Assembly (NCBI RefSeq): GCF_003605195.1
Contig: NZ_QYOS01000024.1
Location: 1 to 64,000 of the forward strand
Source: Aurantiacibacter odishensis
Lineage (GTDB): Bacteria > Pseudomonadota > Alphaproteobacteria > Sphingomonadales > Sphingomonadaceae
DNA length: 64,000 nucleotides
Direction of reading: 5' to 3'
The translations under genes and the position numbers were made by a program. A model generated the notes under the pieces. That model made no database searches. It was not told the DNA's origin and saw only the letters and a program-made list of their open reading frames with translations. Of the stretch, positions 9,486-17,468 are shown piece after piece (position 1 is the first letter of the stretch; every line of letters starts with the position of its first letter).

Positions 9486-11024
9486 TCAGGCAATCCGCAG
9501 ATCGAGCAGCGTCGGTTCCTTTGCCCCGAAGCTCCATTCCAGCGCCGCGTCGAGATCTGCAACCGTTTCGACCCGGCGACCGGCGACGCCGTGCCCCTCG
9601 GCAATCTTCACGAAATCGAGGCCGGTAAGGTCGCAGCCGGGCACGTGGTTCATCCCGAACTCGCCGGAAAAGCCTGTAAGCGCGGCGTAGGCCGAGTTGT
9701 TCATGATGACGAAGCTGATCGGCAGCCTCTCCTGGAACGCGGTGAACATGCCCTGGATCGTATACATGGCCGCACCATCGCCCAGCACGGCGATCACCTT
9801 GTCATCCTGCGCCATCGCCACGCCGAGCGCGCCGGGCAGTGAATAGCCGAGGCCACCGCTGGCGCACGAATAGAAGCCGCCCTCTCGCGTGATCGGCAGG
9901 GTAACGTGTTCGGGGCCACGCGCGGTGGGCGACTCTTCCACGATGATTGCATCTGCCGGACGCAATGCGGCAATGCGTTTCAGCACGTAGGCCGCGGTCA
10001 TTTCCGCAGGCGGGTCGATCAGCTGGTGGGTGGGGCCGGTGTAGTCCCGCTTGTTGGTTCGCTCCGTCAGCAGGGCCAGCCCGTCGTCCACGTCGCCCAG
10101 AACGCCGCCGCCGCCGGGCAGGTTGGCAAGGTGTTGCGGATCGTCGGACAGTGCCATCAGCTTCGCATGGGGCGGCCAGTGCGGCCCGCTGCCCTCGACG
10201 TGATAGGTGAAGACCGGGGCGCCTGCCACGAGGACGGCATCGAAGGGATCGAGCGCGTCGCGGATCTGGTCTCGCCAGGCGTTGAGGAAGCCGGCGAACT
10301 GCGGGTGATCCTCGGGAAAGGTCTCGCGCGCGGCGTAGGGCGCGGCAAAGACGGCGCACCCGGCCTTCTCCGCCAGCGCGATGGCGCTTTTCCAGCCACC
10401 CGCATTGGCGACGCCGGTGCCCAGCACCAGTGCGGGGCGTTCCGCTGCGTCCAGCATCGCGGAGAGCCGATCGATGCCGGTGGCGGATGGCACTGTGACG
10501 GCATCGACATCCGGCAGGCCGGGCATTTCGCATTCCCGCTCCCAGTCGTCCACGGGGATGGACACGAAGACCGGACCCATCGGCGGGGTGAGCGCGGTGA
10601 TGAAGGCGCGGATCAGGGCCAGCGGCACGTCCTCGGCGCGGGCGGGTTCGATCGCGAACTTGACGTAGGGACGCGGGAATTCGCTCGGCCGCTCGGCATA
10701 GAGGAACGGGTCGAAAGGGAGGATGGAGCGCGCCTGCTGACCCGCCGTCACCACGATGGGCGCATTGTTCTTCCACGCGGTGAACAGGTTACCCAGCGAA
10801 TGCCCGGTGCCCGCCGCGCTGTGAAGGTTGACGAGAGCGGGCTTGCGCGATGCGCGGGCGTAGCCATCGGCCATGCCCATCACCACCGCTTCGTTGAGGC
10901 CCATGACGTAAGGGAACGGCATCCCCTTCAGCATGGGCAATTCGGTAGACCCCGGGTTGCCGAACAGGCGATCCACGCCGAAATGCTCGAACACCGCGAA
11001 CGAAGCTTCACGCACCGTTGTCAT
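9486..11024 (-). CDS. mdlC: ThDP-dependent decarboxylase, benzoylformate decarboxylase-like
   Basis: This 512-residue thiamine-diphosphate enzyme resembles benzoylformate decarboxylase (MdlC) along its length. Active-site counterparts are present: S26 (NPGSTELP), E45 (LNEAVV), H68 (NLHSAAGTG) and a histidine in GAPVFTYHVEG matching H281 of the Pseudomonas enzyme. The cofactor motif starts at GDGAAMYT and ends at NNSAY. The expected reaction is decarboxylation of an arylglyoxylate to an aryl aldehyde in the cytoplasm. It is the last gene of a minus-strand operon, 7 bases after an MFS transporter; the aldehyde dehydrogenase of the operon could oxidise its product. The natural substrate might be a hydroxylated or methoxylated benzoylformate, by inference. 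Confidence 0.85.
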   Translation of the reverse strand: MTTVREASFAVFEHFGVDRLFGNPGSTELPMLKGMPFPYVMGLNEAVVMGMADGYARASRKPALVNLHSAAGTGHSLGNLFTAWKNNAPIVVTAGQQARSILPFDPFLYAERPSEFPRPYVKFAIEPARAEDVPLALIRAFITALTPPMGPVFVSIPVDDWERECEMPGLPDVDAVTVPSATGIDRLSAMLDAAERPALVLGTGVANAGGWKSAIALAEKAGCAVFAAPYAARETFPEDHPQFAGFLNAWRDQIRDALDPFDAVLVAGAPVFTYHVEGSGPHWPPHAKLMALSDDPQHLANLPGGGGVLGDVDDGLALLTERTNKRDYTGPTHQLIDPPAEMTAAYVLKRIAALRPADAIIVEESPTARGPEHVTLPITREGGFYSCASGGLGYSLPGALGVAMAQDDKVIAVLGDGAAMYTIQGMFTAFQERLPISFVIMNNSAYAALTGFSGEFGMNHVPGCDLTGLDFVKIAEGHGVAGRRVETVADLDAALEWSFGAKEPTLLDLRIA

Positions 11025-11031
11025 CTTGTTG

Positions 11032-12717
11032 TCAAACCTCCTCGCCGCCGCGCCGTGCGCGGTCGAGCATGCCTGCTTCGTCTTTCTTGTACCGCGACAG
11101 CACGATCAGCAGCAGCACCACGATGAACGGACAGACGAGGTTGAGCGTGATAAGCGCCTGCGCCAGGTCGCCGCCGTTCTGATCCGAAATGATTCCCACG
11201 AAATAGGGGCCGAGGCCCTGGCCCAGCAATGTCATGATGACGAGGTAGGTGGAGAAGATGATCCCGCGCATCCGCGGCAGGGCGAGGCCCAGCAGCAAGG
11301 TGTAGGTGGGCGGCAGCCACAGCGTGAGGATCAGCGAGTAGATCGTGTAGCGCACGTAAAACTCGGTCAGCGTTTCGGCGCTGTACGTCCAGATGCCGAA
11401 GAATGGCGAGATGCCCAGCGACAGGATGACCAGGATGATCATTCCCTTGGCTCCCATTCTTGCATGCAGCCAGTCCGCCAGCGGGCCTGCAACCAGCGCG
11501 CCGATTGTTGCGAGCAGGGCAGAAAGCAGACCGAACTGGAGGCCGACGTCGGCCATCGACAGGCCGAACTGGCGGATGAGGATCTGCGGGCTGGCAAACA
11601 TTACACCGTAGTTGATGGCGGTCTGCAGGCCGCCCAGCACCATGATCATCAGCAGCGAGGGATTGAGCACCACGTTGAATGTCGGCTTGTCGGTAAGACG
11701 GAAATTCTGGAACAGGTTGAGCACCACGAATGCGCCGAAGCCGAATACGCCCCACTGGAGCACGTGCGGGCTGAGCGAGACGGCACCGAAATCCAGAGCC
11801 GGGCGCGGCGAATAGGTGGAGGTGAGGTTCACCATGAGCGCGCAGAAGCCGAGAATTACGGCCAGCCCAATCAGGTTTATTGCCCACTGCCGCGCCCCCG
11901 CATCGCGGCGCCACAGGTTCATCCAGTTGGTGCCCGGCGTGACGGCACCCAGCACCCCTGCACTGGCGCGGAAGGGAGCGGGATCCTTCTTCGTGGCGAT
12001 GCCGTCCATCGCCCCGCGTTCGGGCTCGCGAAGCTTGTAGATCAGCCATGCCAGCGGGAAGCCGGGCAGGGCGGCGACGATGAAAGCGAACTGCCAGCCG
12101 CGAAAGCCCAGCGGCGCGCCGCCATCGGCATAGCGCAGATCCCACCACTCGGCGGCAATCCCGCCCAGCGCCATGGAAAGGCCGAGTCCCAAGGCAAGGC
12201 CCACCCCGAGACCGCCCATGGCAAGGCCGCGCCGGCTCTTGGGCAGCGAATCGAACAGGATGGAATTGGCCGCAGGCTGCGTCGCTGCCTCGCCCACGCC
12301 CACGCCGAGGCGGGAAATGGCGAGCAGGGTGAACCCCTGGGCAAAGGCGGCGAGCCCTGCGAAGAAACTCCACCCGGCAAGGCAGATTGCCAGCAGCTTC
12401 GTGCGTGTCCAGCCGTCCACCAGACGCCCCAGCGGGAGCGAGAACAGGGCATAGAACAGCGCAAAGACAGTGCCGTAGAGCAGCCCCATCTCGGCATCGC
12501 CGATGCCCAGGTCGTTGCGGATATCGTTTGCCAGGATGGAGAGGATCTGCCGGTCGAGCAGGCTCATCATCTGGGCGGACGACATCAGGATGATCGCATG
12601 CCAGCCATAGCGGCTGATGCGGTTGTCGGCCTTGGCTTCTCCTGGCGCGGCAGGCGAAAGCGGAACGCCGGGGGCCGAACCTGCCGCAGGCGGCGTCGTC
12701 GAAGGGCTATCGCTCAC
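11032..12717 (-). CDS. MFS transporter (Spinster-like branch)
   Basis: This 561-residue major facilitator protein has an unusually long proline- and alanine-rich cytoplasmic N-terminus of about 35 residues before the first membrane helix. DRQILSIL in helix 1 and SRLGVGVGEA in helix 4 are typical of the Spinster-like branch that is abundant in sphingomonads. The start ATG overlaps the stop of the LigW-like gene by 4 bases and the stop is 7 bases from the ThDP enzyme, so it lies inside a tight operon. Transporters of this branch carry lignin-derived biaryls in Sphingobium (DdvK, from memory), so import of the operon's aromatic substrate is the likely role. Specificity is not readable. Confidence 0.85.
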   Translation of the reverse strand: MSDSPSTTPPAAGSAPGVPLSPAAPGEAKADNRISRYGWHAIILMSSAQMMSLLDRQILSILANDIRNDLGIGDAEMGLLYGTVFALFYALFSLPLGRLVDGWTRTKLLAICLAGWSFFAGLAAFAQGFTLLAISRLGVGVGEAATQPAANSILFDSLPKSRRGLAMGGLGVGLALGLGLSMALGGIAAEWWDLRYADGGAPLGFRGWQFAFIVAALPGFPLAWLIYKLREPERGAMDGIATKKDPAPFRASAGVLGAVTPGTNWMNLWRRDAGARQWAINLIGLAVILGFCALMVNLTSTYSPRPALDFGAVSLSPHVLQWGVFGFGAFVVLNLFQNFRLTDKPTFNVVLNPSLLMIMVLGGLQTAINYGVMFASPQILIRQFGLSMADVGLQFGLLSALLATIGALVAGPLADWLHARMGAKGMIILVILSLGISPFFGIWTYSAETLTEFYVRYTIYSLILTLWLPPTYTLLLGLALPRMRGIIFSTYLVIMTLLGQGLGPYFVGIISDQNGGDLAQALITLNLVCPFIVVLLLIVLSRYKKDEAGMLDRARRGGEEV

Positions 12718-13769
12718 AGGCCGAACAGCTTCTCTGCATTGGTCTGGAAGAACTTGACCTTCTGTTCCTGCGAAATGTCCATCGCGTCCAGCAGCCGCAC
12801 TTCATCGGGCACGTACTGGTAGGGATAGTCCATCGCGTAGAGCACGCGGTCCTCGCCCATCACTTCCATCATCAACTTGATGCTGGCCGGGCTGGGCAGG
12901 CCGGAGTTCGTGCCCCAGACGTTGTTCCGCAGGTAGTGGTGCAGGCTGTGCTGCAGCGGCTTCAGCCTGTCGTACCGCTGCGAGCGGACGCCGGCGTTGA
13001 ACATGTAATTGAAGCGGTCGATCCAGAACGGCAGGCCCTCGCAGCCGTGGCCCAGCACCAGCTTCAGAGAAGGATAGCGGTCGAACACGCCCGTCGTCAG
13101 GATGCGCAGCGCGTGGTAGCTGGTTTCCATCGCGAAGCCGAAGATCGCGCCTTCCAGCCCTGCGTCCACCATGCCGCCGATCATCTCGTCGGGCGGGCCC
13201 TGCGGGTGGATGTAGAGCGGGATGTCCATGTCGGCGCAGGCGCGCAGGATGGGGTCGAACTGCTCTTCGTCGAGGTAATGGCCATGTGTGTGACTGTTCA
13301 CCTGCACGCCGACGAAGCCCAGCTCTTCCTTGCCGCGCTTCAGTTCCTGTGCGGACCATTCGGCGTCCTGCGGGCAGATCGCGGTCATGCCGATGAAACG
13401 GTCCGGATGCTTCTCGCAGGCGGCGGCGAGGCGATCGTTGGCGCGCGATGCGATACCCCTGCCTTCCTCGGCGTCGTGCAGGGATTGCGTGCCGGGGCTG
13501 GTAAGCGCCAGCACGGCCTTGTCGATCCCGGCCTCGTCCATCGCGGCGAGGCGCAGGTCGCCAAGATCAAGCAGCCGCTCACGGATGAAGGTGGTCCGCT
13601 CGCTTGGGCTGGTGCCGTAGAAACCCCACAGCGAAACCGTGCCCTTGTCGGCGCGGCCTTCCTTCACCAGCCGCAGGATTGCTTCCATCTGCTCCTCGGT
13701 GGCGAATGCCTCCTCGGTCGCAATCCGCAGGTAGCCGTGCTGGCCGCCGGTTTTCAGTTCACTCGTCAT
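12714..13769 (-). CDS. ligW: Amidohydrolase-family 5-carboxyvanillate decarboxylase-like (LigW type)
   Basis: This 351-residue protein of the amidohydrolase superfamily is strikingly like LigW of Sphingobium, starting with the shared segment GYLRIATEEAFAT. Metal ligands occur at LigW numbering: E19, H188 (LYIHP) and D314 (AMDYPYQY). R58, which I recall as binding the substrate carboxylate, is also present. The reaction would be non-oxidative decarboxylation of an ortho-hydroxy aromatic acid such as 5-carboxyvanillate, a breakdown product of 5,5'-dehydrodivanillate. The gene lies between the aldehyde dehydrogenase and the MFS transporter on the same strand. None of the ring-cleavage genes of the dehydrodivanillate route are in the window, so a related substrate remains possible. 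Confidence 0.87.
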   Translation of the reverse strand: MTSELKTGGQHGYLRIATEEAFATEEQMEAILRLVKEGRADKGTVSLWGFYGTSPSERTTFIRERLLDLGDLRLAAMDEAGIDKAVLALTSPGTQSLHDAEEGRGIASRANDRLAAACEKHPDRFIGMTAICPQDAEWSAQELKRGKEELGFVGVQVNSHTHGHYLDEEQFDPILRACADMDIPLYIHPQGPPDEMIGGMVDAGLEGAIFGFAMETSYHALRILTTGVFDRYPSLKLVLGHGCEGLPFWIDRFNYMFNAGVRSQRYDRLKPLQHSLHHYLRNNVWGTNSGLPSPASIKLMMEVMGEDRVLYAMDYPYQYVPDEVRLLDAMDISQEQKVKFFQTNAEKLFGL

Positions 13770-13817
13770 GCGCCATCCTCTCCCATCAAGCGCGTTTCAG
13801 CATTCGGCCCCGCGCGA

Positions 13818-15248
13818 TCAACCTTCGTGGACCGCTTTCACGACCATGCAGGCCTTCACGCCCTCGGGACCGTCCTCGCTGCCGTGGCCGGACCACTGGA
13901 CACCCTGGAACGGCGCGTCAGGCCCAGCGATCATGTGCGTGTTGATCCCCATCATGCCGACTTCCACTTCGTCGGCCAGGCGGCGCTGGCGCTTCACGTC
14001 GTTTGTCCAGGCATAGCCCGCCAGGCCATAGGGCAGGCGGTTCGCCTCTGCGATCATGTCGTCCTCGGACTTGTAGGGATTGATGAGGGCGAGCGGGCCG
14101 AACGGCTCCTCGTTCATCACTTCGGCATCCAGCGGGATTTCGCTCAGCACGGTCGGCTGGAAGAAATAGCCCTGGTTGCCGATGCGTTCGCCGCCGGTGT
14201 TGACGCGCGCGCCCTTGTCTTTCGCGTTGGCGACGAATTTTTCCATCGCATCGGGGCGGCGCGGATTGGCCATCGGGCCCATCTGCGTGCCGTCCTTCAG
14301 GCCATCGCCGACGACGGTGGCGGCCAGACGCTCCGCCATGCCGTCACGGAACTTTTCGAACACGTTTTCCTGCACGATGAAGCGCGTGGGGGACACGCAC
14401 ACCTGCCCGGCGTTGCGGGTCTTGCCCGGAGCGGCGGTGGCGAGCACCGTGTCCACGTCGGCATCGTCGAACACCAGCACCGGGCCGTGACCGCCAAGCT
14501 CCATGGTGGTGCGGATCATGTTATCCGCCGCCAGCTTGGCGAGATGCTTGCCGACGACCGTAGAGCCGGTGAAGCTGAGCTTCTTGATGATGGGGCTGGC
14601 GAGCAGGTGGCTGCTTACCTCGTCGGGCACGCCGAACACGGCCTGCGCCACTTCCTTGGGCAGGCCCGCATCGTAAAGACATTGCAGGATGCCCAGCGCC
14701 GAGGCCGGGGTTTCTTCCGCACTTTTCAGGATGATCGAACAACCCGCCGCCACGGCTGCGCCCAGCTTGCGGCTGGGATTGCCGAGGGGGAAGTTCCACG
14801 GCGCGAAAGCGGCAATGGGGCCGACCGGCTCCCACCGCACGACGCTGCGCTGCCCCACCGGGCGCACCAGTTCGCGGCCGTAGAGGCGCTGGCATTCACC
14901 GGCGGCGAAATCGAACCATCCGGCAGAGGCCATGCATTCGATCTTCGTCTCGCCCACCGGCTTGCCCTCTTCCATCGTGGCAATGCGCGCAAGGTCGTCG
15001 GCGCGCTGGCGGATCAAGGCCGCCGCACCGTGCAGCACTTTCGCTCGCTCCGCGGCCGGCGTGTAGCGCCAGATCCTGTAGCCGCGCTGCGCGGTTTCCA
15101 GCGCACGGTCGAGATCGGCCTTGTCGGCCAGCGGCAGTTCGGCCAGCGTTTCGCCGGTAACGGGGTTCACGACATCGAATGTGCGCCGCCCCCCGCCGGA
15201 AACCTTCTCGCCGTCGATAACCATGTGGAGGGCTGGGTACTGTGTCAT
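13818..15248 (-). CDS. NAD(P)-dependent aldehyde dehydrogenase (SSADH/vanillin-dehydrogenase-like)
   Basis: This 476-residue cytoplasmic aldehyde dehydrogenase has catalytic C284 (NAGQVCVSPTRF), general base E250 (MELGGHGP) and the oxyanion asparagine N152 (APWNFP). Overall it looks closest to the succinate-semialdehyde dehydrogenase/GabD branch, which also contains aromatic aldehyde dehydrogenases. It is the first gene of the operon with the LigW-like decarboxylase, the MFS transporter and the ThDP decarboxylase; 48 bases separate it from the next gene. Given the neighbours, oxidation of vanillin or a related benzaldehyde to the acid is the most sensible role. An aliphatic semialdehyde substrate cannot be excluded. 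Confidence 0.87.
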   Translation of the reverse strand: MTQYPALHMVIDGEKVSGGGRRTFDVVNPVTGETLAELPLADKADLDRALETAQRGYRIWRYTPAAERAKVLHGAAALIRQRADDLARIATMEEGKPVGETKIECMASAGWFDFAAGECQRLYGRELVRPVGQRSVVRWEPVGPIAAFAPWNFPLGNPSRKLGAAVAAGCSIILKSAEETPASALGILQCLYDAGLPKEVAQAVFGVPDEVSSHLLASPIIKKLSFTGSTVVGKHLAKLAADNMIRTTMELGGHGPVLVFDDADVDTVLATAAPGKTRNAGQVCVSPTRFIVQENVFEKFRDGMAERLAATVVGDGLKDGTQMGPMANPRRPDAMEKFVANAKDKGARVNTGGERIGNQGYFFQPTVLSEIPLDAEVMNEEPFGPLALINPYKSEDDMIAEANRLPYGLAGYAWTNDVKRQRRLADEVEVGMMGINTHMIAGPDAPFQGVQWSGHGSEDGPEGVKACMVVKAVHEG

Positions 15249-15310
15249 GGAACTCCTCTCGAGACATCGCCGCGACCCGCTTCCACGGAGGCTGTCGCAA
15301 GTCAGTCCTT

Positions 15311-15360
15311 TTATTATCCGGTCAATTCCGGCTGCTTATTATCCGGTCAATTCCGGCTGC
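15311..15360. repeat. Exact 25-bp tandem duplication upstream of the catabolic operon
   Basis: The 25-base unit occupies 15311-15335 and again 15336-15360 without mismatch. Its core is CCGGTCAATTCCGG, an imperfect dyad. On the minus strand each copy reads TTGACC followed three bases later by TAATAA, so the sites sit on the promoter side of the aldehyde-dehydrogenase operon, about 65 bases before its start codon. It could be two binding sites for one regulator or a recent slip duplication. Confidence 0.75.
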
Positions 15361-15480
15361 CTAGATGCAAAGGCAGCCCTTCGACAAGTGCATAGCAGGC
15401 GACAAGGACCGTTGCTCCTCCTGCCTTTCCGCGCTCGTGCCAGTCGGAGTGGCCTCGCGGCTCTCGGACATTCTCGACTC

Positions 15481-15514
15481 TCCCAAATCGTAAGTTGTGC
15501 TTACAATTGTGGGA
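15481..15514. promoter_or_regulatory. Large imperfect palindrome, candidate operator
   Basis: TCCCA (15481-15485) pairs with TGGGA (15510-15514), AAT with ATT inside it, and GTAAG (15490-15494) with CTTAC (15500-15504), leaving a 5-base centre, one mismatch and one bulged G. No U tract follows, so a terminator is unlikely. The position between two divergent transcription units suggests a regulator site. Confidence 0.45.
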
Positions 15515-15602
15515 GCGGGCGGATAGAGTCAACGAGATTGGGGACGCGGCGGCAAATTGGCTGAAGGCGCAGGTTAAGCTTGGACGCGCTAGGAGAGTAA
15601 CC

Positions 15603-15950
15603 ATGATCCGAACTGTCATCGCCGTCGCGCTTGCAATCACCCCGTCGCTTGCCCTTGCGCAGACGCCGCAGCTCAGCCTCGATCACCGGATGCTGGTGCG
15701 CTGCTCCGCCGCCTTCGCCATCGTCGCCAACGGCCAGGCCAACGGCAATGCGGACGCCTTGCGCTATCCCGACCTCTCGCAGCGCGGGCGCGAATTCTTC
15801 GTCCGGGCATCGGCGCAGGTGATGGACGAGGCCGGCCTCAGCCGCGAGGAAATCTCCGCAGCGCTTTCCGCCGAGGCGCAGGACCTGTGGGACGAAGGCA
15901 CGATCGACGAGGTCATGCCCGTGTGCCTCACCCTTTTGCCCGCAGAATAA
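15603..15950 (+). CDS. Small exported protein of unknown function
   Basis: The product is 115 residues with a clear signal peptide (MIRTVIAVALAITPSLALAQ), leaving a mature periplasmic protein of about 95 residues. It contains two cysteines, one in VRCSAAF and one in PVCLTLL, which could form a disulphide, and is mainly helical by appearance. I do not recognise a family. The ATG at 15603 is chosen over the open frame that begins at 15495 because it follows aggagagtaacc and begins the signal peptide directly. It stands alone, 65 bases before the GST gene on the same strand. Confidence 0.75.
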   Translation: MIRTVIAVALAITPSLALAQTPQLSLDHRMLVRCSAAFAIVANGQANGNADALRYPDLSQRGREFFVRASAQVMDEAGLSREEISAALSAEAQDLWDEGTIDEVMPVCLTLLPAE

Positions 15951-16015
15951 TCGTCGACCATTCGCTCTGGGCGCTGGACCCGAAACGCCTGTTGCGGCAT
16001 TAGCAACAGGCAAGC

Positions 16016-16687
16016 ATGTGGCAACTCTACTACTTCCCGCTCTGTCCATTCAGCCGCAAGGTGCAGCTGGTGCTTTCCGAAAAGAAGGTGCCCTATACTT
16101 TGCAGAAGGCCTATCCGTGGGAAGATGACGATGCCTTTCACGCGCTGAACCCGGCGGGCAAGACCCCGGTGCTGCACCATGCCGAACGGCGACTGGTGCT
16201 GATCGACAGCCAGGCGATCTGCGAATATTTCGAGGAAACCGAGAGCAAGAGCCCGCTGATTCCCGGTTCCGCCGCCGCTCGCGCCGAAGTGCGCCGTCTG
16301 ACGGCGCTGTTCGACGATGGCCTTTATGGCGACGTGACCGAACCGCTGATCTACGAGAAGATGAAGAAGCGCCTGATCCTGCGCCAGTCGCCCGATAGCG
16401 GCACCCTGCGCGCGGCCATGCGGCTGACGCACGAGCATCTCGACTACATCGACTGGCTGATCGACAACCGCCGCTGGCTGGCTGGCGCGCAGCTCAGCCT
16501 CGCCGATTTTGCCGCCGCGGCGCAGCTTTCGGTGATAGACTATCTCGGCGGGATCGACTGGAGCGGGCACGACCAGTCCCATGCCTGGTACAGGGTGATG
16601 AAGAGCCGCCCCAGCTTCGCCCCGCTGCTGAGCCAGAAGATGGAAGGCCTCCCCGCACCGCGGCACTACGCCGACGTGAATGCCTAG
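16016..16687 (+). CDS. Glutathione S-transferase family protein
   Basis: This 223-residue cytoplasmic protein has the thioredoxin-like N-terminal GST domain ([17 protein letters not shown], with C-P-F-S in the catalytic position), the cis-proline segment [11 protein letters not shown] and the glutathione-contact [11 protein letters not shown] at about 62-73. A helical C-terminal domain follows ([16 protein letters not shown]). Such proteins conjugate or reduce electrophiles with glutathione. The start follows a weak SD and lies 65 bases after the small exported protein. No neighbour specifies a substrate; lignin ether-cleaving GSTs exist in sphingomonads but nothing ties this one to them. Confidence 0.87.
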   Translation: MWQLYYFPLCPFSRKVQLVLSEKKVPYTLQKAYPWEDDDAFHALNPAGKTPVLHHAERRLVLIDSQAICEYFEETESKSPLIPGSAAARAEVRRLTALFDDGLYGDVTEPLIYEKMKKRLILRQSPDSGTLRAAMRLTHEHLDYIDWLIDNRRWLAGAQLSLADFAAAAQLSVIDYLGGIDWSGHDQSHAWYRVMKSRPSFAPLLSQKMEGLPAPRHYADVNA

Positions 16688-16950
16688 TTTGTTGCTCCCT
16701 CAAGCGCCGGGCGCAGCGCGTCCGCGCTGCTTGGCTTTCCTCGCATAAGCTCGGGCGGCCGTTCGGCCTTGCGGTTCATCTTCGGCGAACCGATATCCAG
16801 TTCAAACGTTTATCTGCTCGCGGCTCGGCCCGCGTCCAGCGGGTCGCAAGGGCGAATGCCCGCCCGCAGCGGGCGCGTAGCGAAGCGGAGCGCATCAAGC
16901 GAGGACGCTCCCACGGAGGTGGGAGCGAAAAACAGACAAGGAGTCACGAA

Positions 16951-17364
16951 ATGACGTCGGACAAGATCTCACTCACTGAAGCCGAATGGCGCGAGAAGCT
17001 GACGCCGGAACAGTACCGCGTCCTGCGCGAGGCGGGAACCGAGCGGGCCTTCACCGGCAAGTACGAGAAGAACAAGGCCGAGGGCGAATACAAGTGCGCC
17101 GGGTGCGGTCAGCCTTTGTTCGAAAGCGATGCCAAGTACGACAGCGGCTCCGGCTGGCCCAGCTTCACTGCACCTGCCGACCAGTCGGCGGTGGAAATGA
17201 ACCAGGATATCTCCCACGGGATGGTCCGCACCGAAGTGGTGTGCAGCAAATGCGCCGGACACCTGGGCCACGTTTTCCCGGACGGGCCGGGGCCGGAAGG
17301 CCTGCGCTACTGCATCAATTCCGCCGCGCTGCAATTCGAACCGGAGGAAAAACCGGGCGAATGA
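16951..17364 (+). CDS. msrB: Peptide-methionine (R)-S-oxide reductase MsrB
   Basis: This 137-residue cytoplasmic enzyme reduces the R-epimer of methionine sulphoxide in proteins. The two zinc CxxC pairs are CAGCGQ and CSKCAGH, the substrate pocket has SGSGWPSF, and the catalytic cysteine is in RYCINSAAL near the C-terminus. Length is normal. The ATG is preceded by aaggagtcacga. The partner MsrA is encoded separately at 31.1 kb. The 263 bases upstream (16688-16950) are GC-rich with short internal repeats and no gene. Confidence 0.95.
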   Translation: MTSDKISLTEAEWREKLTPEQYRVLREAGTERAFTGKYEKNKAEGEYKCAGCGQPLFESDAKYDSGSGWPSFTAPADQSAVEMNQDISHGMVRTEVVCSKCAGHLGHVFPDGPGPEGLRYCINSAALQFEPEEKPGE

Positions 17365-17468
17365 TCACGCCGGGCGTTCACCCTGCATTACGTTTGCCCT
17401 ATGCAAGGCGTAGCCGAAGCTGAATGATGGCGCTTGCCAAGCGCGCGATTGCAGGAATTTGACGACTG

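Larger units (their letters stand above)
15249..15602. other. 354-bp divergent intergenic region with repeats and a dyad
   Basis: No gene is evident between the aldehyde-dehydrogenase operon and the small exported protein. The stretch holds an exact 25-base tandem duplication (15311-15360) and a long imperfect dyad (15481-15514), listed separately. Both look regulatory. An open frame on the minus strand (15347-15640) has no recognisable features and runs across the dyad. Confidence 0.6.

Noticed and set aside
12936-15395. 819-codon open frame on the plus strand
   Set aside because: It runs antisense to the LigW-like and aldehyde-dehydrogenase genes, which carry complete active sites; its product is histidine- and arginine-rich without any motif.
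16688-16950. GC-rich repetitive gap before msrB as a mobile-element remnant
   Set aside because: Short local repeats only; no terminal inverted repeats, target duplication or transposase fragment visible.
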